Source: Kineococcus sp. TRM81007 (lineage in GTDB: Bacteria; Actinomycetota; Actinomycetes; Actinomycetales; Kineococcaceae). Taken from it: a stretch of DNA of 46,842 nucleotides. Each line of letters begins with the position of its first letter. Position 1 is the stretch's first letter. The notes under the pieces are model-generated. The model saw only the letters and a program-made list of their open reading frames with translations. It did not search any database and was not told the DNA's origin. Made by a program: the position numbers and the translations under genes. Below, one piece after another: positions 32,362 to 41,325 of the stretch. Location of the stretch: positions 56,318-103,159 of the forward strand of contig NZ_JALBVB010000050.1 of NCBI RefSeq assembly GCF_022669155.1. Direction: 5' to 3'.

Positions 32362-33771
32362 TCACAGCTTGAAGGCCTCCCGTGGGCGGGCGAGGACGAG
32401 GTCGACGGCCGTCTCCGCTGCCTCGTCCAGAGTGAGGCGGTGCTGGGCGACGAGTTCGGCGAGGTAGCCGCACTCGACCCGGCGGTTGGTGTCGTGCCGG
32501 GCGGGGATGGACAGGAAGGCGCGCGTGTCGTCGATGAAGCCGGAGGTGCGGGCGAACCCGGCCGTCTCGGTGACCGCCCGGCGGAAGCGGGTGATCGCGT
32601 CGGGGGCGTCGATGAACCACCAGGGCGCCCCGACGTACACGGACGGGTAGAAACCGGCCAGCGGCGCCAGTTCCCGCGAGTACGCCGTCTCGTCGATCGT
32701 GAAGAGGACGAGCTGGAAACCCGGTGAGGCGCCGAAGGCGTCGAGCACCGGGCGCAGGGCGCGGGTGAACTCCACGGTGGTGGGGATGTCGGCGCCGACG
32801 TCGGTGCCGTACCGCTGCGCGGTGGCGCCGTGGTGGTCGCGGCACACCGCCGGGTGCAGCGTCATGACCATGCCGTCGTCGGCGGCGAGACGGGCCTGCT
32901 CGAACAGCAGGTGCCGGCGCAGCGCGTCCCCCTCGGCCGGGGTGACCCGCCCCGCGCGGGCCGCGGCGTAGAGGCGTTCCGCCTCGTGGGGCTCGAGCGG
33001 TTCGACGCGGGCGTCGGCGTGCGCGTGGTCGCTGGAGACGGCGCCGTGGGCGCGGAAGTGGGCGCGGCGCTCGGCCATCGCGGCCACCCAGCCGGCGAGG
33101 GTGCCGGTGTCCACACCGGCGGAGGCGCCGAGCGCCTCGACGCGCTCTCCCCAGCCGGGGCGGCCCGCTTCGAGGTACGCGTCGGGCCTGAAGGTGGGGA
33201 CGACCCGCCCGCGCCAGTCCGGGTCGTCGAGGAGGGCGCGGTGGTGGCGCAGGCCGTCGCACGGGTCGTCGGTGGTGGCGAGCACGTCGATGCCGAAGCG
33301 CTCGAAGAGCGCCCGCGGGCGGAACTCGGGGGTGCGCAGCCGCTCGGCGATCGCGTCGTACACGTCGTCCGCGGTCCGGGCGGAGGGGACGACGTCGATG
33401 CCGAAGACCTCGACGAGCTGCGCCTCCAGCCACGTCTTGACCGCCGTGCCGCGGAAGACCGGCCAGTGCGCGCACAGCAACCGGAACGCCTCCCGCCGCT
33501 GCTGCGGCGTCGGGTCCGCCACCCCCACCCCCAGGTCGCCCAGGCTCACGCCCTGCGCGTGCAGGAGCCGGGTGACGTAGTGGTCGGGCGTCAGCAGCAG
33601 CGACGTCGGGTCCTCGAACGCGGCGTCCTCGGCCAGCCACCGCGCCGGCACGTGACCGTGCGGGGAGGTGATCGGCAGGTCCCGGACCTGCTGGTACAGC
33701 TCGCGCGCGATGCCGCGCGTCGTCGGGTCGGCCGGCAGCAGGCGGTCCGGGTGCAGGGTGAGCGCGGTCAC
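32362..33771 (-). CDS. uxaC: Glucuronate isomerase
   Basis: A 469-residue enzyme matching the usual length of UxaC, which converts D-glucuronate to D-fructuronate (and galacturonate to tagaturonate). The metal-site N-terminus ITSPHGHVPARWLAED and the region DVLATTDDPCDGLRHHRAL are characteristic, as are TLHPAVCRDHHG and SFIDDTRAFLSIPARHD near the C-terminus (as GFIDDTRAFLS). The GTG at 33771 lies 6 bases after CAGGAT, so the transcript may be leaderless. The other uronate catabolism genes (uxuA/B, kdgK) are not in this window. Confidence 0.95.
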   Translation of the reverse strand: MTALTLHPDRLLPADPTTRGIARELYQQVRDLPITSPHGHVPARWLAEDAAFEDPTSLLLTPDHYVTRLLHAQGVSLGDLGVGVADPTPQQRREAFRLLCAHWPVFRGTAVKTWLEAQLVEVFGIDVVPSARTADDVYDAIAERLRTPEFRPRALFERFGIDVLATTDDPCDGLRHHRALLDDPDWRGRVVPTFRPDAYLEAGRPGWGERVEALGASAGVDTGTLAGWVAAMAERRAHFRAHGAVSSDHAHADARVEPLEPHEAERLYAAARAGRVTPAEGDALRRHLLFEQARLAADDGMVMTLHPAVCRDHHGATAQRYGTDVGADIPTTVEFTRALRPVLDAFGASPGFQLVLFTIDETAYSRELAPLAGFYPSVYVGAPWWFIDAPDAITRFRRAVTETAGFARTSGFIDDTRAFLSIPARHDTNRRVECGYLAELVAQHRLTLDEAAETAVDLVLARPREAFKL

Positions 33772-33881
33772 GCGGCCATCCTGGGCGGGGCACCGAGGCC
33801 GAGCAAGCGTTTACCGGGCGGGCCGACCGGGCGCCACCGTCCCGGTGGGGCGGCTAGGCTGCCCGGTGCGGGCGACCGCGA

Positions 33882-33954
33882 GGGCCTCTAGCTCAACTGG
33901 CAGAGCAGCGGACTTTTAATCCGCGGGTTCAGGGTTCGAGCCCCTGGGGGCCCA
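33882..33954 (+). tRNA. tRNA-Lys (anticodon TTT)
   Basis: A full cloverleaf can be drawn: acceptor GGGCCTC pairing with GGGGCCC, D arm GCTC...GAGC, anticodon arm CGGAC-TTTTAAT-CCG with anticodon TTT, and T arm CAGGG-TTCGAGC-CCCTG. The 3' CCA is not encoded (ACCT follows). TAGGCT at 33855-33860 may be its -10 element. Confidence 0.95.
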
Positions 33955-34098
33955 CCTGCTGCGGCAACGCATCCGTCACCTCGCCCCTCGACGAGTTGAT
34001 GCCCTCCACCTGAGGGGCGTACCGCCGTGTGGGTGACCCTCTACCGCATGCGTCCGCTGTGGGCAACCGGTCCGCAGCGGACCATGGGGGGAACCATC

Positions 34099-34988
34099 GT
34101 GAACAGGAAGGCCTGTGCCGCCGTCGCCGGCGGCGCACTGCTCGGCAGCCTCGCACTCACGGGCCCGTCGCAGGCCGCGACACCGCGCCCGGACCTGGCG
34201 GTGACGTCGGTGGGTTGGGGGACCCAGTCCGTCGTCGCCGGCCAACCGCTGACGTTCCAGGCGACCATCACCAACAAGGGGACCGCCGCCACACCGGAGG
34301 GCACCATCCACGGTGTCGGCTTCCGCGTGGGCGGCAGGACCGTCACTTGGCACGACGCGTCCACCACCAGCCTGGAGCCCGGCGAGTCCCGCACCGTCCG
34401 CGCCAACTGGGGACCCACCGGTGTCGCGCAGTGGCCAGCGCAGACCGCCACCGTCACCGCCTACGTCGACGACGCCAAGCGGATCACCGAGTCCAACGAG
34501 AGCAACAACACCCGTGACGTCAAGGTCACGGCCCAGCCGAGCCTGTCCGCCAGGCTCTTCGGCGACGCCACCGTCGCCGTGTACGCCACCCCGATGAACC
34601 AGGACACGGGTGTGTCGAACCTCGTCACCGGGGACGTGTACGGCGCCTGCACCGACGGCCCCGCGGTGGTCGTCGGAACGGAGCAGTACCTCGGCACCTG
34701 GTCCGCCGGCGGCAGCACCTACGACGACGGTGGCCCGTTCACCGGGGCCGGCGACACGTTCGTCCCCGCGTCCGGGGCGGCGACCCGCACTCTTCGAACG
34801 TCATCGACGTCAACGAGATCATGAAGTGGAACTACTACGAGGCCCTCAACATGCCGTGCCCCGGCGGCAACGGTGGCGTCTTCACCCACATCAACGTGAA
34901 GGAACTCACCACCGCCCGCTACGACATGGCAGGCAAGCACCTGGCCACCGTCAAGACCCCGGTGGACATCGACCTGCCCTTCAACTGA
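34099..34988 (+). pseudogene. Secreted CARDB-domain protein with a frameshift near its end
   Basis: An exported protein with a signal peptide (about 1-30, ending SQAATPRP) and one CARDB adhesion-type beta domain (about 32-145: PDLAVTSVGWGTQSVVAG to ITESNESNNTRDVKV). A further beta-rich region of about 100 residues follows. In the starting frame it stops at 34824, after turning into Thr/Ser/Arg noise from about 34790. The adjacent frame then reads sensibly (SNVIDVNEIMKWNYYEALN... to VDIDLPFN) up to TGA 34986-34988, just before a terminator. A single missing base near 34780-34795 would explain this. It could be a real mutation or a sequencing error. GTG 34099 follows GGGGGGA. Confidence 0.75.
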
Positions 34989-34996
34989 CACCGGCA

Positions 34997-35024
34997 GCCC
35001 CCGTCCTCCCCGGAGGGCGGGGGC
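34997..35024 (+). terminator. Terminator hairpin after the CARDB gene
   Basis: Arms 34997-35009 and 35012-35024 pair over about 13 bp with a T-G wobble and a tight loop. Its place just after 34988 supports that codon as the original end of the CARDB gene. Confidence 0.7.
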
Positions 35025-35174
35025 GCTGTCGTCGTCCACCGCTCGGCCGGGCATCCTCCGGGCATCGCGCGACCGACAGCCGCCACGCCCTGTCGGGCTG
35101 GTCCCGGTGCCAGGTCCACCACTCCGACCGCTCGCCGTCGGCGCACGTGCCGCCGCGCTCGAGCCCCGGTCGAG

Positions 35175-35474
35175 TCAGTCCTGGTCGTCCTGCTCCTGCA
35201 CGAGGACCTTCAGACCCAGGTCCTGGGCCGCGTCGGACTCGGCCAACCGCACCCGCAGCGCCTCCTGCGCGGCCGTCATCTCCTCGATGCCCACCTGCAT
35301 GCTGGCGACCACGTGGTCGAGCCCCAACGCCCTCGCCTTCTCCTGCAGCTCGACCATCTGCTGCAGAAGCGCAGCTCGTCGAGGGTCGTCGAGATCAGCC
35401 TGCCCACCCGCGCTGCTCGCCTTAGCCTCCCGCAGGACACGTTGGAGGCGCTCCCGGGTCGCTTCATCGCTCAC
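35175..35474 (-). CDS. Small helical protein of unknown function
   Basis: A 99-residue acidic protein predicted to be almost fully helical, with heptad-like stretches (TRERLQRVLREAKA, LLQQMVELQEKARALG, QEALRVRLAESDAAQDLGL) that suggest a coiled coil. The start at 35474 is a GTG with a GAACAT hexamer 6 bases before it. No family is recognised. The opposite strand reading here is less protein-like, so this strand is preferred. Confidence 0.6.
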   Translation of the reverse strand: MSDEATRERLQRVLREAKASSAGGQADLDDPRRAALLQQMVELQEKARALGLDHVVASMQVGIEEMTAAQEALRVRLAESDAAQDLGLKVLVQEQDDQD

Positions 35475-35663
35475 AGCTCGATGTTCGCAGATCGGGCTTC
35501 GGAGGTCGTGGCCCTGCTCGGCGCCCCGCTGGTCGACGACCTGGGCACCGGCCTGCGCCGTGTCAGCAACACCGGCAACCGCCTCACCTTCGCTCCAGCC
35601 ACGGTGAGGCGCTCTTCAGCCGTCTCGCTGCGCCAACCGGGGGGACGGGGACAGGCTGGGGGC

Positions 35664-36827
35664 ATGACCAGCACGGTTCACCCCGAGGACGAGGGTTGCT
35701 TCGTCGGCATCGACCTGGGCTGGGTCGAGAACTCCCCCACCGGCCGGACCGGCCTGGCTGCCGTGGACGGCAGCGGCCGGCTCCTCGCCTGCGACCGCGT
35801 CAAGAGGGACGAGGAGATCGCCGCGTGGCTGGACGCGCAACCGGGGCGCCTGGTGGTGGCAGCGGTGGACGCGCCGCTCGTCGTGCCCAACGCGACCGGC
35901 TCGCGGCCGGCCGAGAAGCTCGTGGGTACGCACTTCGGCAGCTTCGGCGCCTCCGCCTACCCGTCCAACCACCGCCTGGTGGGTGAGCGCCCGCGCGCGC
36001 AGGGGCTGGCGGAGCGGTTCAGCTGGGCGGTCGATCCGTCCACTCCCACCGGCGGTGCGCAGGGCGTGTGCATCGAGGTCTACCCCCACCCCGCCATGAT
36101 CGGACTGTTCGCGCTGAACTACCGGCTGGACTACAAGAAGGGCGGCACCGAGCGACGCGCACCGGCGTTCGCCGAGCTGGCCAGGCACCTGGAGTCGATC
36201 GCTGTGCTGCAGCTGGCCGAGCACCCGAGGTGGCAACAGATCCGGCAGACGATCGCTGCCCCCGGACCCGGCGACCTCAACCGCATCGAGGACGAGATGG
36301 ACGCTGTCCTGTGCGCCCACCTCGCCTGGCTCTGGCACCACCAGCCCCAAGCCCTGCACGTGTACGGCAACGTGGACGAGGGGTACATCGTCGCCCCGCC
36401 GCCCCCGTCGCACCGGCCGGTACGCCCCGCGTCCGAGCAGCGCCCGCCAACTCCCTCCAGCCGACGGCACAGCTTCCGGCGCGTGGTCGTCGGCCGACCG
36501 ACCGGGTTCACCGGAGAGCGGAACGAGCAGGAGTGGAAGAGGGCCGTGGCGTCGGCGTTCACGGGGTGCGTCCTGCCGGCGGACGCGCGCGTGCAGGTCG
36601 AGGTGGACTTCCTCCTCGGCCCCGGGCAGAGCGGCAACGACGAGCCCGACCTGGACAACCTCCTCAAGTCCACCATCGACGCGCTCGTCGACGTCATCGG
36701 AGCGCGCCCGCTCAAGGGGCCGAGGCAGGCGGACGACGTCCGCGTGGACCGCATCGTCGCCACCAAACGGTTCGCCAGTGACGGTGAACCCGCCGGCGCT
36801 GATGTACGGGTGTCGGCGCTCGCGTGA
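35664..36827 (+). CDS. DUF429 protein fused to a RusA-like resolvase domain
   Basis: A 387-residue two-domain protein. Residues 10-245 match DUF429, an RNase H-fold predicted nuclease family (GIDLGWVENSPTGRTGLAAVD, VAAVDAPLVVPN, GVCIEVYPHPAMIGLF, NRIEDEMDAVLCAHLAWLW). After a Pro-rich linker (about 250-275), residues 280-387 look like RusA Holliday-junction resolvase: VEVDFLLGP, then EPDLDNLLKSTIDALVDVIG with the metal-binding DLDN, then ADDVRVDRIVATKR with the second acidic pair. The ATG at 35664 lies 6 bases after CAGGCT (leaderless pattern). A longer in-frame start at 35481 is possible. I do not know this fusion as described; a role in branched-DNA or DNA-RNA processing is inference. Confidence 0.82.
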   Translation: MTSTVHPEDEGCFVGIDLGWVENSPTGRTGLAAVDGSGRLLACDRVKRDEEIAAWLDAQPGRLVVAAVDAPLVVPNATGSRPAEKLVGTHFGSFGASAYPSNHRLVGERPRAQGLAERFSWAVDPSTPTGGAQGVCIEVYPHPAMIGLFALNYRLDYKKGGTERRAPAFAELARHLESIAVLQLAEHPRWQQIRQTIAAPGPGDLNRIEDEMDAVLCAHLAWLWHHQPQALHVYGNVDEGYIVAPPPPSHRPVRPASEQRPPTPSSRRHSFRRVVVGRPTGFTGERNEQEWKRAVASAFTGCVLPADARVQVEVDFLLGPGQSGNDEPDLDNLLKSTIDALVDVIGARPLKGPRQADDVRVDRIVATKRFASDGEPAGADVRVSALA

Positions 36828-36911
36828 TCGCTGGGTCGCAGCAGGTGGCCTCCACCGTCCCGAGGCCACCACGTCCGCGGGACGACGACCCACACGGTGC
36901 CGGCGGCCCCT

Positions 36912-37760
36912 TCAGTCGTCGGACGCACCACTGCCTGCGAGGAGGAGCCGCGCGAGGGCGAGCGCGTCGAACGGGGCACGAGCGGCCATGGTGTTGTCGA
37001 AGTAGACGAACACGTCGCGCTCGCCCGCCGACCACGCCTGGACCCGCGTCGCCCAGTCCTCGAGCGCCGCGTCGCCGTAGCCGCTGACGTACAGCTCGGG
37101 TGATCCGTGCAGCCGCACGTAGGAGAAGTCGGCGGTCTGCTCCAGCAGCAGCGGCCAGCGGCCGCCGGTGTCGGCGGTGACGAGCGCGACGCCGTGCGCG
37201 CGCAGCACGTCGGCGAGCTCCGGGCTCTCGTGGCTGCGGTGGCGCACCTCCACGGCGTGCCGCAGCGGGCGCTCCTCGACGGTTCCGGGCGACGTCGCCG
37301 TGCCGGGTGCGATCGCGCGGGAGGCGGCGAGTTCCGCGGCGGCGGTCGTGGTGCGCGGCAGCAGGGCGCAGAAGCGCGCCATCACCTCGGGGTCGAAGCG
37401 CAGGCTCGGCGGCAGCTGCCACAGCACCGCACCGAGCTTCTCGCCCAGGGCCAGCACCCCGGAGCCGAAGAAGCCCGCGAGCGCTCCCTGCACGTCGACG
37501 AGGCGGCGTTCGTGGGTGACGGCCCGCCAGCCCTTGACGCTGAAGCGGAAACCCGGCGGGGTGCGCTGCGCCCACGACAGGTAGCTCTGCGGGCGTTGCA
37601 GCGCGTAGAACGAGGCGTTCAGCTCGACGGTCGGCAGCCGGGCGGCGACGTGCTCCGGTTCCAGGCGTTGCGGCAGACCGGGCGGGTAGAAGACCCCGCG
37701 CCACTCGGCGTAGGTCCAACCGGACGTGCCGACACGAACGCGTCCCACGAGTTCGCCCAC
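36912..37760 (-). CDS. DUF72 (YecE-like) TIM-barrel protein
   Basis: A 282-residue DUF72 protein. Family landmarks are RVRVGTSGWTYAEWRGVFYP at the N-terminus, VELNASFYALQRPQSYLSWAQRTP, FRFSVKGWRAVTHERRL, AVLWQLPPSL, YVRLHGSPELYVSGYGD and VFVYFDNTMAARAPFDAL. The biochemical function of the family is not established. I chose GTG 37760, with GGAG upstream; GTG 37748 is an alternative. It follows the methionine aminopeptidase gene by 10 bp and is probably co-transcribed. Confidence 0.88.
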   Translation of the reverse strand: MGELVGRVRVGTSGWTYAEWRGVFYPPGLPQRLEPEHVAARLPTVELNASFYALQRPQSYLSWAQRTPPGFRFSVKGWRAVTHERRLVDVQGALAGFFGSGVLALGEKLGAVLWQLPPSLRFDPEVMARFCALLPRTTTAAAELAASRAIAPGTATSPGTVEERPLRHAVEVRHRSHESPELADVLRAHGVALVTADTGGRWPLLLEQTADFSYVRLHGSPELYVSGYGDAALEDWATRVQAWSAGERDVFVYFDNTMAARAPFDALALARLLLAGSGASDD

Positions 37761-37770
37761 CTGGCTCCGG

Positions 37771-38553
37771 TCAGGGGGCGGTGAGCACCACGGGACCGTC
37801 CTCGGTGACGGCGACGGTGTGCTCGGCGTGCGCGGCGCGGCGCTTGTCGAGGGTGACGACCGACCAGCCGTCGCGGGCGGTGCGGTAGCCCTCGCCGCCG
37901 GCCAGCAGCATCGGCTCGATCGCCAGGGTGCTGCCGGGTTCCAGGCGCACCTCGGCGGCGCCGGGCATCGGGCGGTTGGGCACGAACGGCGCCTCGTGCA
38001 TGCTGCGCCCGATGCCGTGACCGCCGTGGTCGGGCAGGTGGGAGTAGCCGTGGCGGCGGGCCACCTCGTCGACGGCGCTCGCCACGTCCAGCAGGGTCGC
38101 GCCGGGGCGGGCGGCGGCGATGCCCGCCGCGAGGGCCTCCTCGGTGGCCCGCACCAGCCGCACGTCGTCCTCCTCCCGGTGCCCGACGTGGACGGTGATC
38201 GCCGAGTCGCCGTTCCAGCCGTCCAGGATCGCGCCGGCGTCGATGCTGAGCAGGTCCCCGTCGTCGAGGCGGCGGCCGGTGGGGCGGCCGTGGACGACGA
38301 CCTCGTTGACGGACAGGCACAGCACGCCGTTGAACGGCCGCGGCGCCCAGGAGGGGGCGTAGCCGAGGAAGGACGGCAGGGCGCCGGCCTCGCGGATGCT
38401 CGTCTGCGCGATCTCGTCGAGGTCGCGCAGCTTCGCGCCGGGCACGGCCGCGGCGCGCACCGCCTGCAGCGTGCGGGCCACGACGCGACCGGCCTCGCGC
38501 ATCGCGTCCAGTTCGGTGGCGGTCCGGACGGGGAAGGCGGGTGCGTCACTCAC
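37771..38553 (-). CDS. map: Type I methionine aminopeptidase
   Basis: A 260-residue metallo-aminopeptidase that removes N-terminal Met from new proteins. The five metal ligands can be placed: Asp in LLSIDAGAILDGWNGDSAIT (two Asp), His in HGIGRSMHEAPFV, Glu in LAIEPML and Glu in AAHAEHTVAVTE. The substrate His is in HGYSHLPDHGGHGIG. The GTG at 38553 lies 6 bases after CATACT, so it appears leaderless. Actinobacteria often have two map genes, and this one lies outside a ribosomal protein operon, so it is probably the second copy. Confidence 0.95.
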   Translation of the reverse strand: MSDAPAFPVRTATELDAMREAGRVVARTLQAVRAAAVPGAKLRDLDEIAQTSIREAGALPSFLGYAPSWAPRPFNGVLCLSVNEVVVHGRPTGRRLDDGDLLSIDAGAILDGWNGDSAITVHVGHREEDDVRLVRATEEALAAGIAAARPGATLLDVASAVDEVARRHGYSHLPDHGGHGIGRSMHEAPFVPNRPMPGAAEVRLEPGSTLAIEPMLLAGGEGYRTARDGWSVVTLDKRRAAHAEHTVAVTEDGPVVLTAP

Positions 38554-38593
38554 CGGACGAGTATGGCGCCGCGCCGGGTCCGGCTGCGGCCGG

Positions 38594-38923
38594 TCACCCC
38601 GGTGGACGACGTGCCGGGTGGGCACGGGTGGGAGCCTCGCCCGGGGCGGCGCTCCGGAGGCGCTGCCGCGTCGCGTCGGGCACCGCGGGGCGCGCGTGCC
38701 GGGGCATACCCGCCACCACGAGCGCGTAGGCGTCCAGCACGAGTTCCTCGACCAGCTGCGCGGTGACACCGGGGCCGCCGGCCACGGAGATCCAGTGCCG
38801 CTTGTTCACGTGGTAGCCGGCGGTGACGGCGGGCAGCTCCATCGCCACCCCGGCCGCGACCTCCTGCACCGCGGCGCCGTCCAGGGGCGCACCGTCCGGG
38901 GTGGAGGGGGTGGGGCCGCTCAC
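38594..38923 (-). CDS. MmcQ/YjbR-family protein
   Basis: A 109-residue protein of the MmcQ/YjbR DNA-binding-like fold. The sequence AGYHVNKRHWISVAGGPGVTAQLVEELVLDAYALVVAGM is characteristic (the YHVNKRHWI stretch and the helix before the end). The GTG at 38923 lies 6 bases after CACGGT, consistent with a leaderless transcript. The first 25 residues are low complexity. Function of the family is not firmly known. Confidence 0.8.
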   Translation of the reverse strand: MSGPTPSTPDGAPLDGAAVQEVAAGVAMELPAVTAGYHVNKRHWISVAGGPGVTAQLVEELVLDAYALVVAGMPRHARPAVPDATRQRLRSAAPGEAPTRAHPARRPPG

Positions 38924-39070
38924 CCGTCCACCGTGCCGCCCCGGGCGGGCGCGGAGCAACGCACCCCGGCCGGCCGGCGGGGACCTTCGGTGAGGCGCGG
39001 TGGGTAGGATGCGGTTCGCCTCCGGCGGCACCGTCCTCCGGGTGATCCGCACCGTTGAAGGGCTGACCTC

Positions 39071-39922
39071 GTGATCTTCCTCTCCGTCCAGTCGGCGGTG
39101 GCCTTCGGTCACGTCGGCAACTCGGCCGCGGTGTTCCCGCTGCAGCGCATCGGCGTGGAGGTCGTCCCCGTCCACACGGTGAACTTCTCCAACCACACCG
39201 GGTACGGCGCCTGGCGGGGTCCCGTCATGGCCGCGGACGACGTCCGGGACGTCATCACCGGCGTGGAGGAGCGGGGGATCTTCCCGCAGGTCGACGTCGT
39301 CCTGTCCGGTTACCAGGGGGGCACCGGCATCGGTGACGTGATCGTCGACGCCGTCCGCCGGGTGAAGGCCGCCAACCCCTCGGCCGTCTACGCGTGCGAC
39401 CCCGTGATGGGCAACGCGAAGTCCGGGTGCTTCGTCGCCCCCGAGATCCCGCACCTGCTCCGGGACCGGGTCGTCCCCGTCGCCGACATCATCACGCCCA
39501 ACCAGTTCGAGCTCGGCTTCCTGACGGGCACCGAGCCGACGACGCTGGAGTCCACCCTCGCCTCCGTGGACCTCGCCCGCGCGATGGGCCCGTCGACGGT
39601 GCTCGTCACGAGCGTGGAGCGGCCCGAGCTGGGCGACGACAGCATCGAGATGCTCGCCACCGACGACGCCGGCTCCTGGATCGTGCGCACGCCGCGCCTG
39701 CCGTTCAAGGCGAACGGTTCGGGGGACGTCACCGCGGCCCTGTTCGCGGCGCACTACCGGTCCACCGGGAACGCCGCGACCGCGCTGGAGCGCACCGCCT
39801 CCAGCGTGTTCGACCTCATCGAGCTCACGTACCGCTCCGGGGAGCGGGAACTGCAGATCGTCCGCGCGCAGGACTCCTTCGCCGACCCGAAGATGCAGTT
39901 CACCGCCGAACGCGTCCGCTGA
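39071..39922 (+). CDS. pdxY: Pyridoxal kinase
   Basis: A 283-residue ribokinase-superfamily enzyme that phosphorylates pyridoxal in the B6 salvage pathway. The PdxY signature is present: SVQSAVAFGHVGNSAAVFPLQ at the N-terminus, the TGYGAWRG substrate region, YACDPVMGNAKSGCFV, TPNQFELGFLTG and the anion-hole KANGSGDVTAALFAAHY with catalytic Asp. The length agrees with PdxY. GTG 39071 starts right at the first strand. A TAGGAT hexamer at 39005-39010 may be its -10 element. Confidence 0.95.
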   Translation: MIFLSVQSAVAFGHVGNSAAVFPLQRIGVEVVPVHTVNFSNHTGYGAWRGPVMAADDVRDVITGVEERGIFPQVDVVLSGYQGGTGIGDVIVDAVRRVKAANPSAVYACDPVMGNAKSGCFVAPEIPHLLRDRVVPVADIITPNQFELGFLTGTEPTTLESTLASVDLARAMGPSTVLVTSVERPELGDDSIEMLATDDAGSWIVRTPRLPFKANGSGDVTAALFAAHYRSTGNAATALERTASSVFDLIELTYRSGERELQIVRAQDSFADPKMQFTAERVR

Positions 39923-39953
39923 GCCCCGCGGGCCCCTCAGCGCCCGGGCCGGG

Positions 39954-41255
39954 TCACACCTCGACCTGCACACGGGGTTCTGGGCCCGGTGCACGCTCGT
40001 CGCGCTGCGCGAGGGCGACGACGAGCACCAGGACCAGCAGGACGGCGGCGAGCCCGTCGAAACCGGCCCGAGCCAGGACGGGCCCGGCGAGCGCACCCCC
40101 GGCGGCCCCGGCGTAGCCCATGAGCGAGTCGGACACCCCCTGCAGGCGGGGCCGCTGCACGGGCGCGACCGCGGAACCGACCAGCGTGGAACCGGCCACG
40201 ATCGACGCCGACCACCCCAGCCCCAGCAGGATCAGGCTGATCGTCACGAACGTCGCGTCCTGCGACCCCAGCAGGGCCAGCAGCAGCGCGGCCAGGTACA
40301 GCGCCTGCCCCGTGAGGACGACACCGCGGGCGCAGACGCGGTCGCTGAGGGCGCCGAAGACGGGCGACAGGGCGTACATGCCGGCCACGTGCAGGCTGAT
40401 CGTCAACCCCACCAGGCTCAGTGAGGCGCCGTGCCCGGTCAGGTGCACCGGGGTCATCGACATCAGCGCCACCATGGCCGCGTGGCTGCCGGCGACGGTG
40501 AGCACGGCGCGGCGCGCGGTGGGGTTCGAGCGCAGGACGCTCAGCCCACCGGGGTGGCGCCCGACGGCCGTGCTGCTGCCGGGGCTGTCCGGCCCCGCAC
40601 CGGCGAGCGCGGTCGCCGTCAGGAGCGGGTCGGGACGCAACCCCAGGAGCAGGACGACGGCGCCGAGACCCTGCGCGCACGCGGAGACGACGAAACCGCC
40701 GCTGAGCGGCGGCAGGCCCAGGGCCCGCCCGACGGCCTCACCGGGTTCGAGGAGGTTCGGCCCGGTGACCGCCCCGACCGTGGTGGCCCAGACGACCAGG
40801 GAGAGGTCGCGTCCGCGGGTGTCCGCGTCCGCCAGGTCGGTGGCGGCGAAACGGGCCTGGAGGTTCAGCGCCTGCGCCGACCCCATGAGCAGGATGCCCG
40901 CCAGCAGCAGCCCCAGGCTGCCCAGCACGGCGGCGGAGACGACCACCACCCCGCCCAGCACGGCGATGAGCGCACCGGTGCTCAGCGAGGTGCGCCGCCC
41001 CCGGGCCTGCGCGAGCCGGGCCAGCGGCACCGCGAGCAGGGCCGCGCCCAGGGTGGCCGTGGTGGCGGCCATCCCGGACCAGGCCGAGGAGCCGGACACC
41101 TCGGTGATGAGCAGCGCACCCAGGCTGAGGGTGGCGCCGGTACCCAGCCCGCCCAGGACCTGGCCCGCGGCCAGGACGCGCAGGACGCGCCGTTGCAGGT
41201 CGCGGCGCTCCGGGGCGCTGCTCCCGGGGCTGCCCGGGGTGGTGTTCACGGACAC
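39954..41255 (-). CDS. MFS transporter
   Basis: A 433-residue major facilitator superfamily protein with 12 predicted helices. The loop 2-3 motif appears in modified form as LARLAQARGRRTSLSTGA, and the second half has the matching GALSDRVCARGVVL. The N-terminal 30 residues and C-terminal end are polar. A multidrug or metabolite exporter is likely, but the substrate is unknown. The start is GTG 41255 with no clear Shine-Dalgarno. It is convergent with pdxY, leaving a short gap. Confidence 0.9.
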   Translation of the reverse strand: MSVNTTPGSPGSSAPERRDLQRRVLRVLAAGQVLGGLGTGATLSLGALLITEVSGSSAWSGMAATTATLGAALLAVPLARLAQARGRRTSLSTGALIAVLGGVVVVSAAVLGSLGLLLAGILLMGSAQALNLQARFAATDLADADTRGRDLSLVVWATTVGAVTGPNLLEPGEAVGRALGLPPLSGGFVVSACAQGLGAVVLLLGLRPDPLLTATALAGAGPDSPGSSTAVGRHPGGLSVLRSNPTARRAVLTVAGSHAAMVALMSMTPVHLTGHGASLSLVGLTISLHVAGMYALSPVFGALSDRVCARGVVLTGQALYLAALLLALLGSQDATFVTISLILLGLGWSASIVAGSTLVGSAVAPVQRPRLQGVSDSLMGYAGAAGGALAGPVLARAGFDGLAAVLLVLVLVVALAQRDERAPGPEPRVQVEV

Positions 41256-41325
41256 GTGCGGCCTCTGATCGTCTCTGCTCGGTCGACGGGCGGGGGGCTG
41301 TGCTGGAGTGTGCCGCTCCCGGGGC

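Noticed and set aside
35481-35663. An N-terminal extension of the DUF429-RusA protein from ATG 35481
   Set aside because: It is open and partly protein-like, but DUF429 starts at about 35690 and a leaderless-type hexamer precedes ATG 35664. Left as an alternative.
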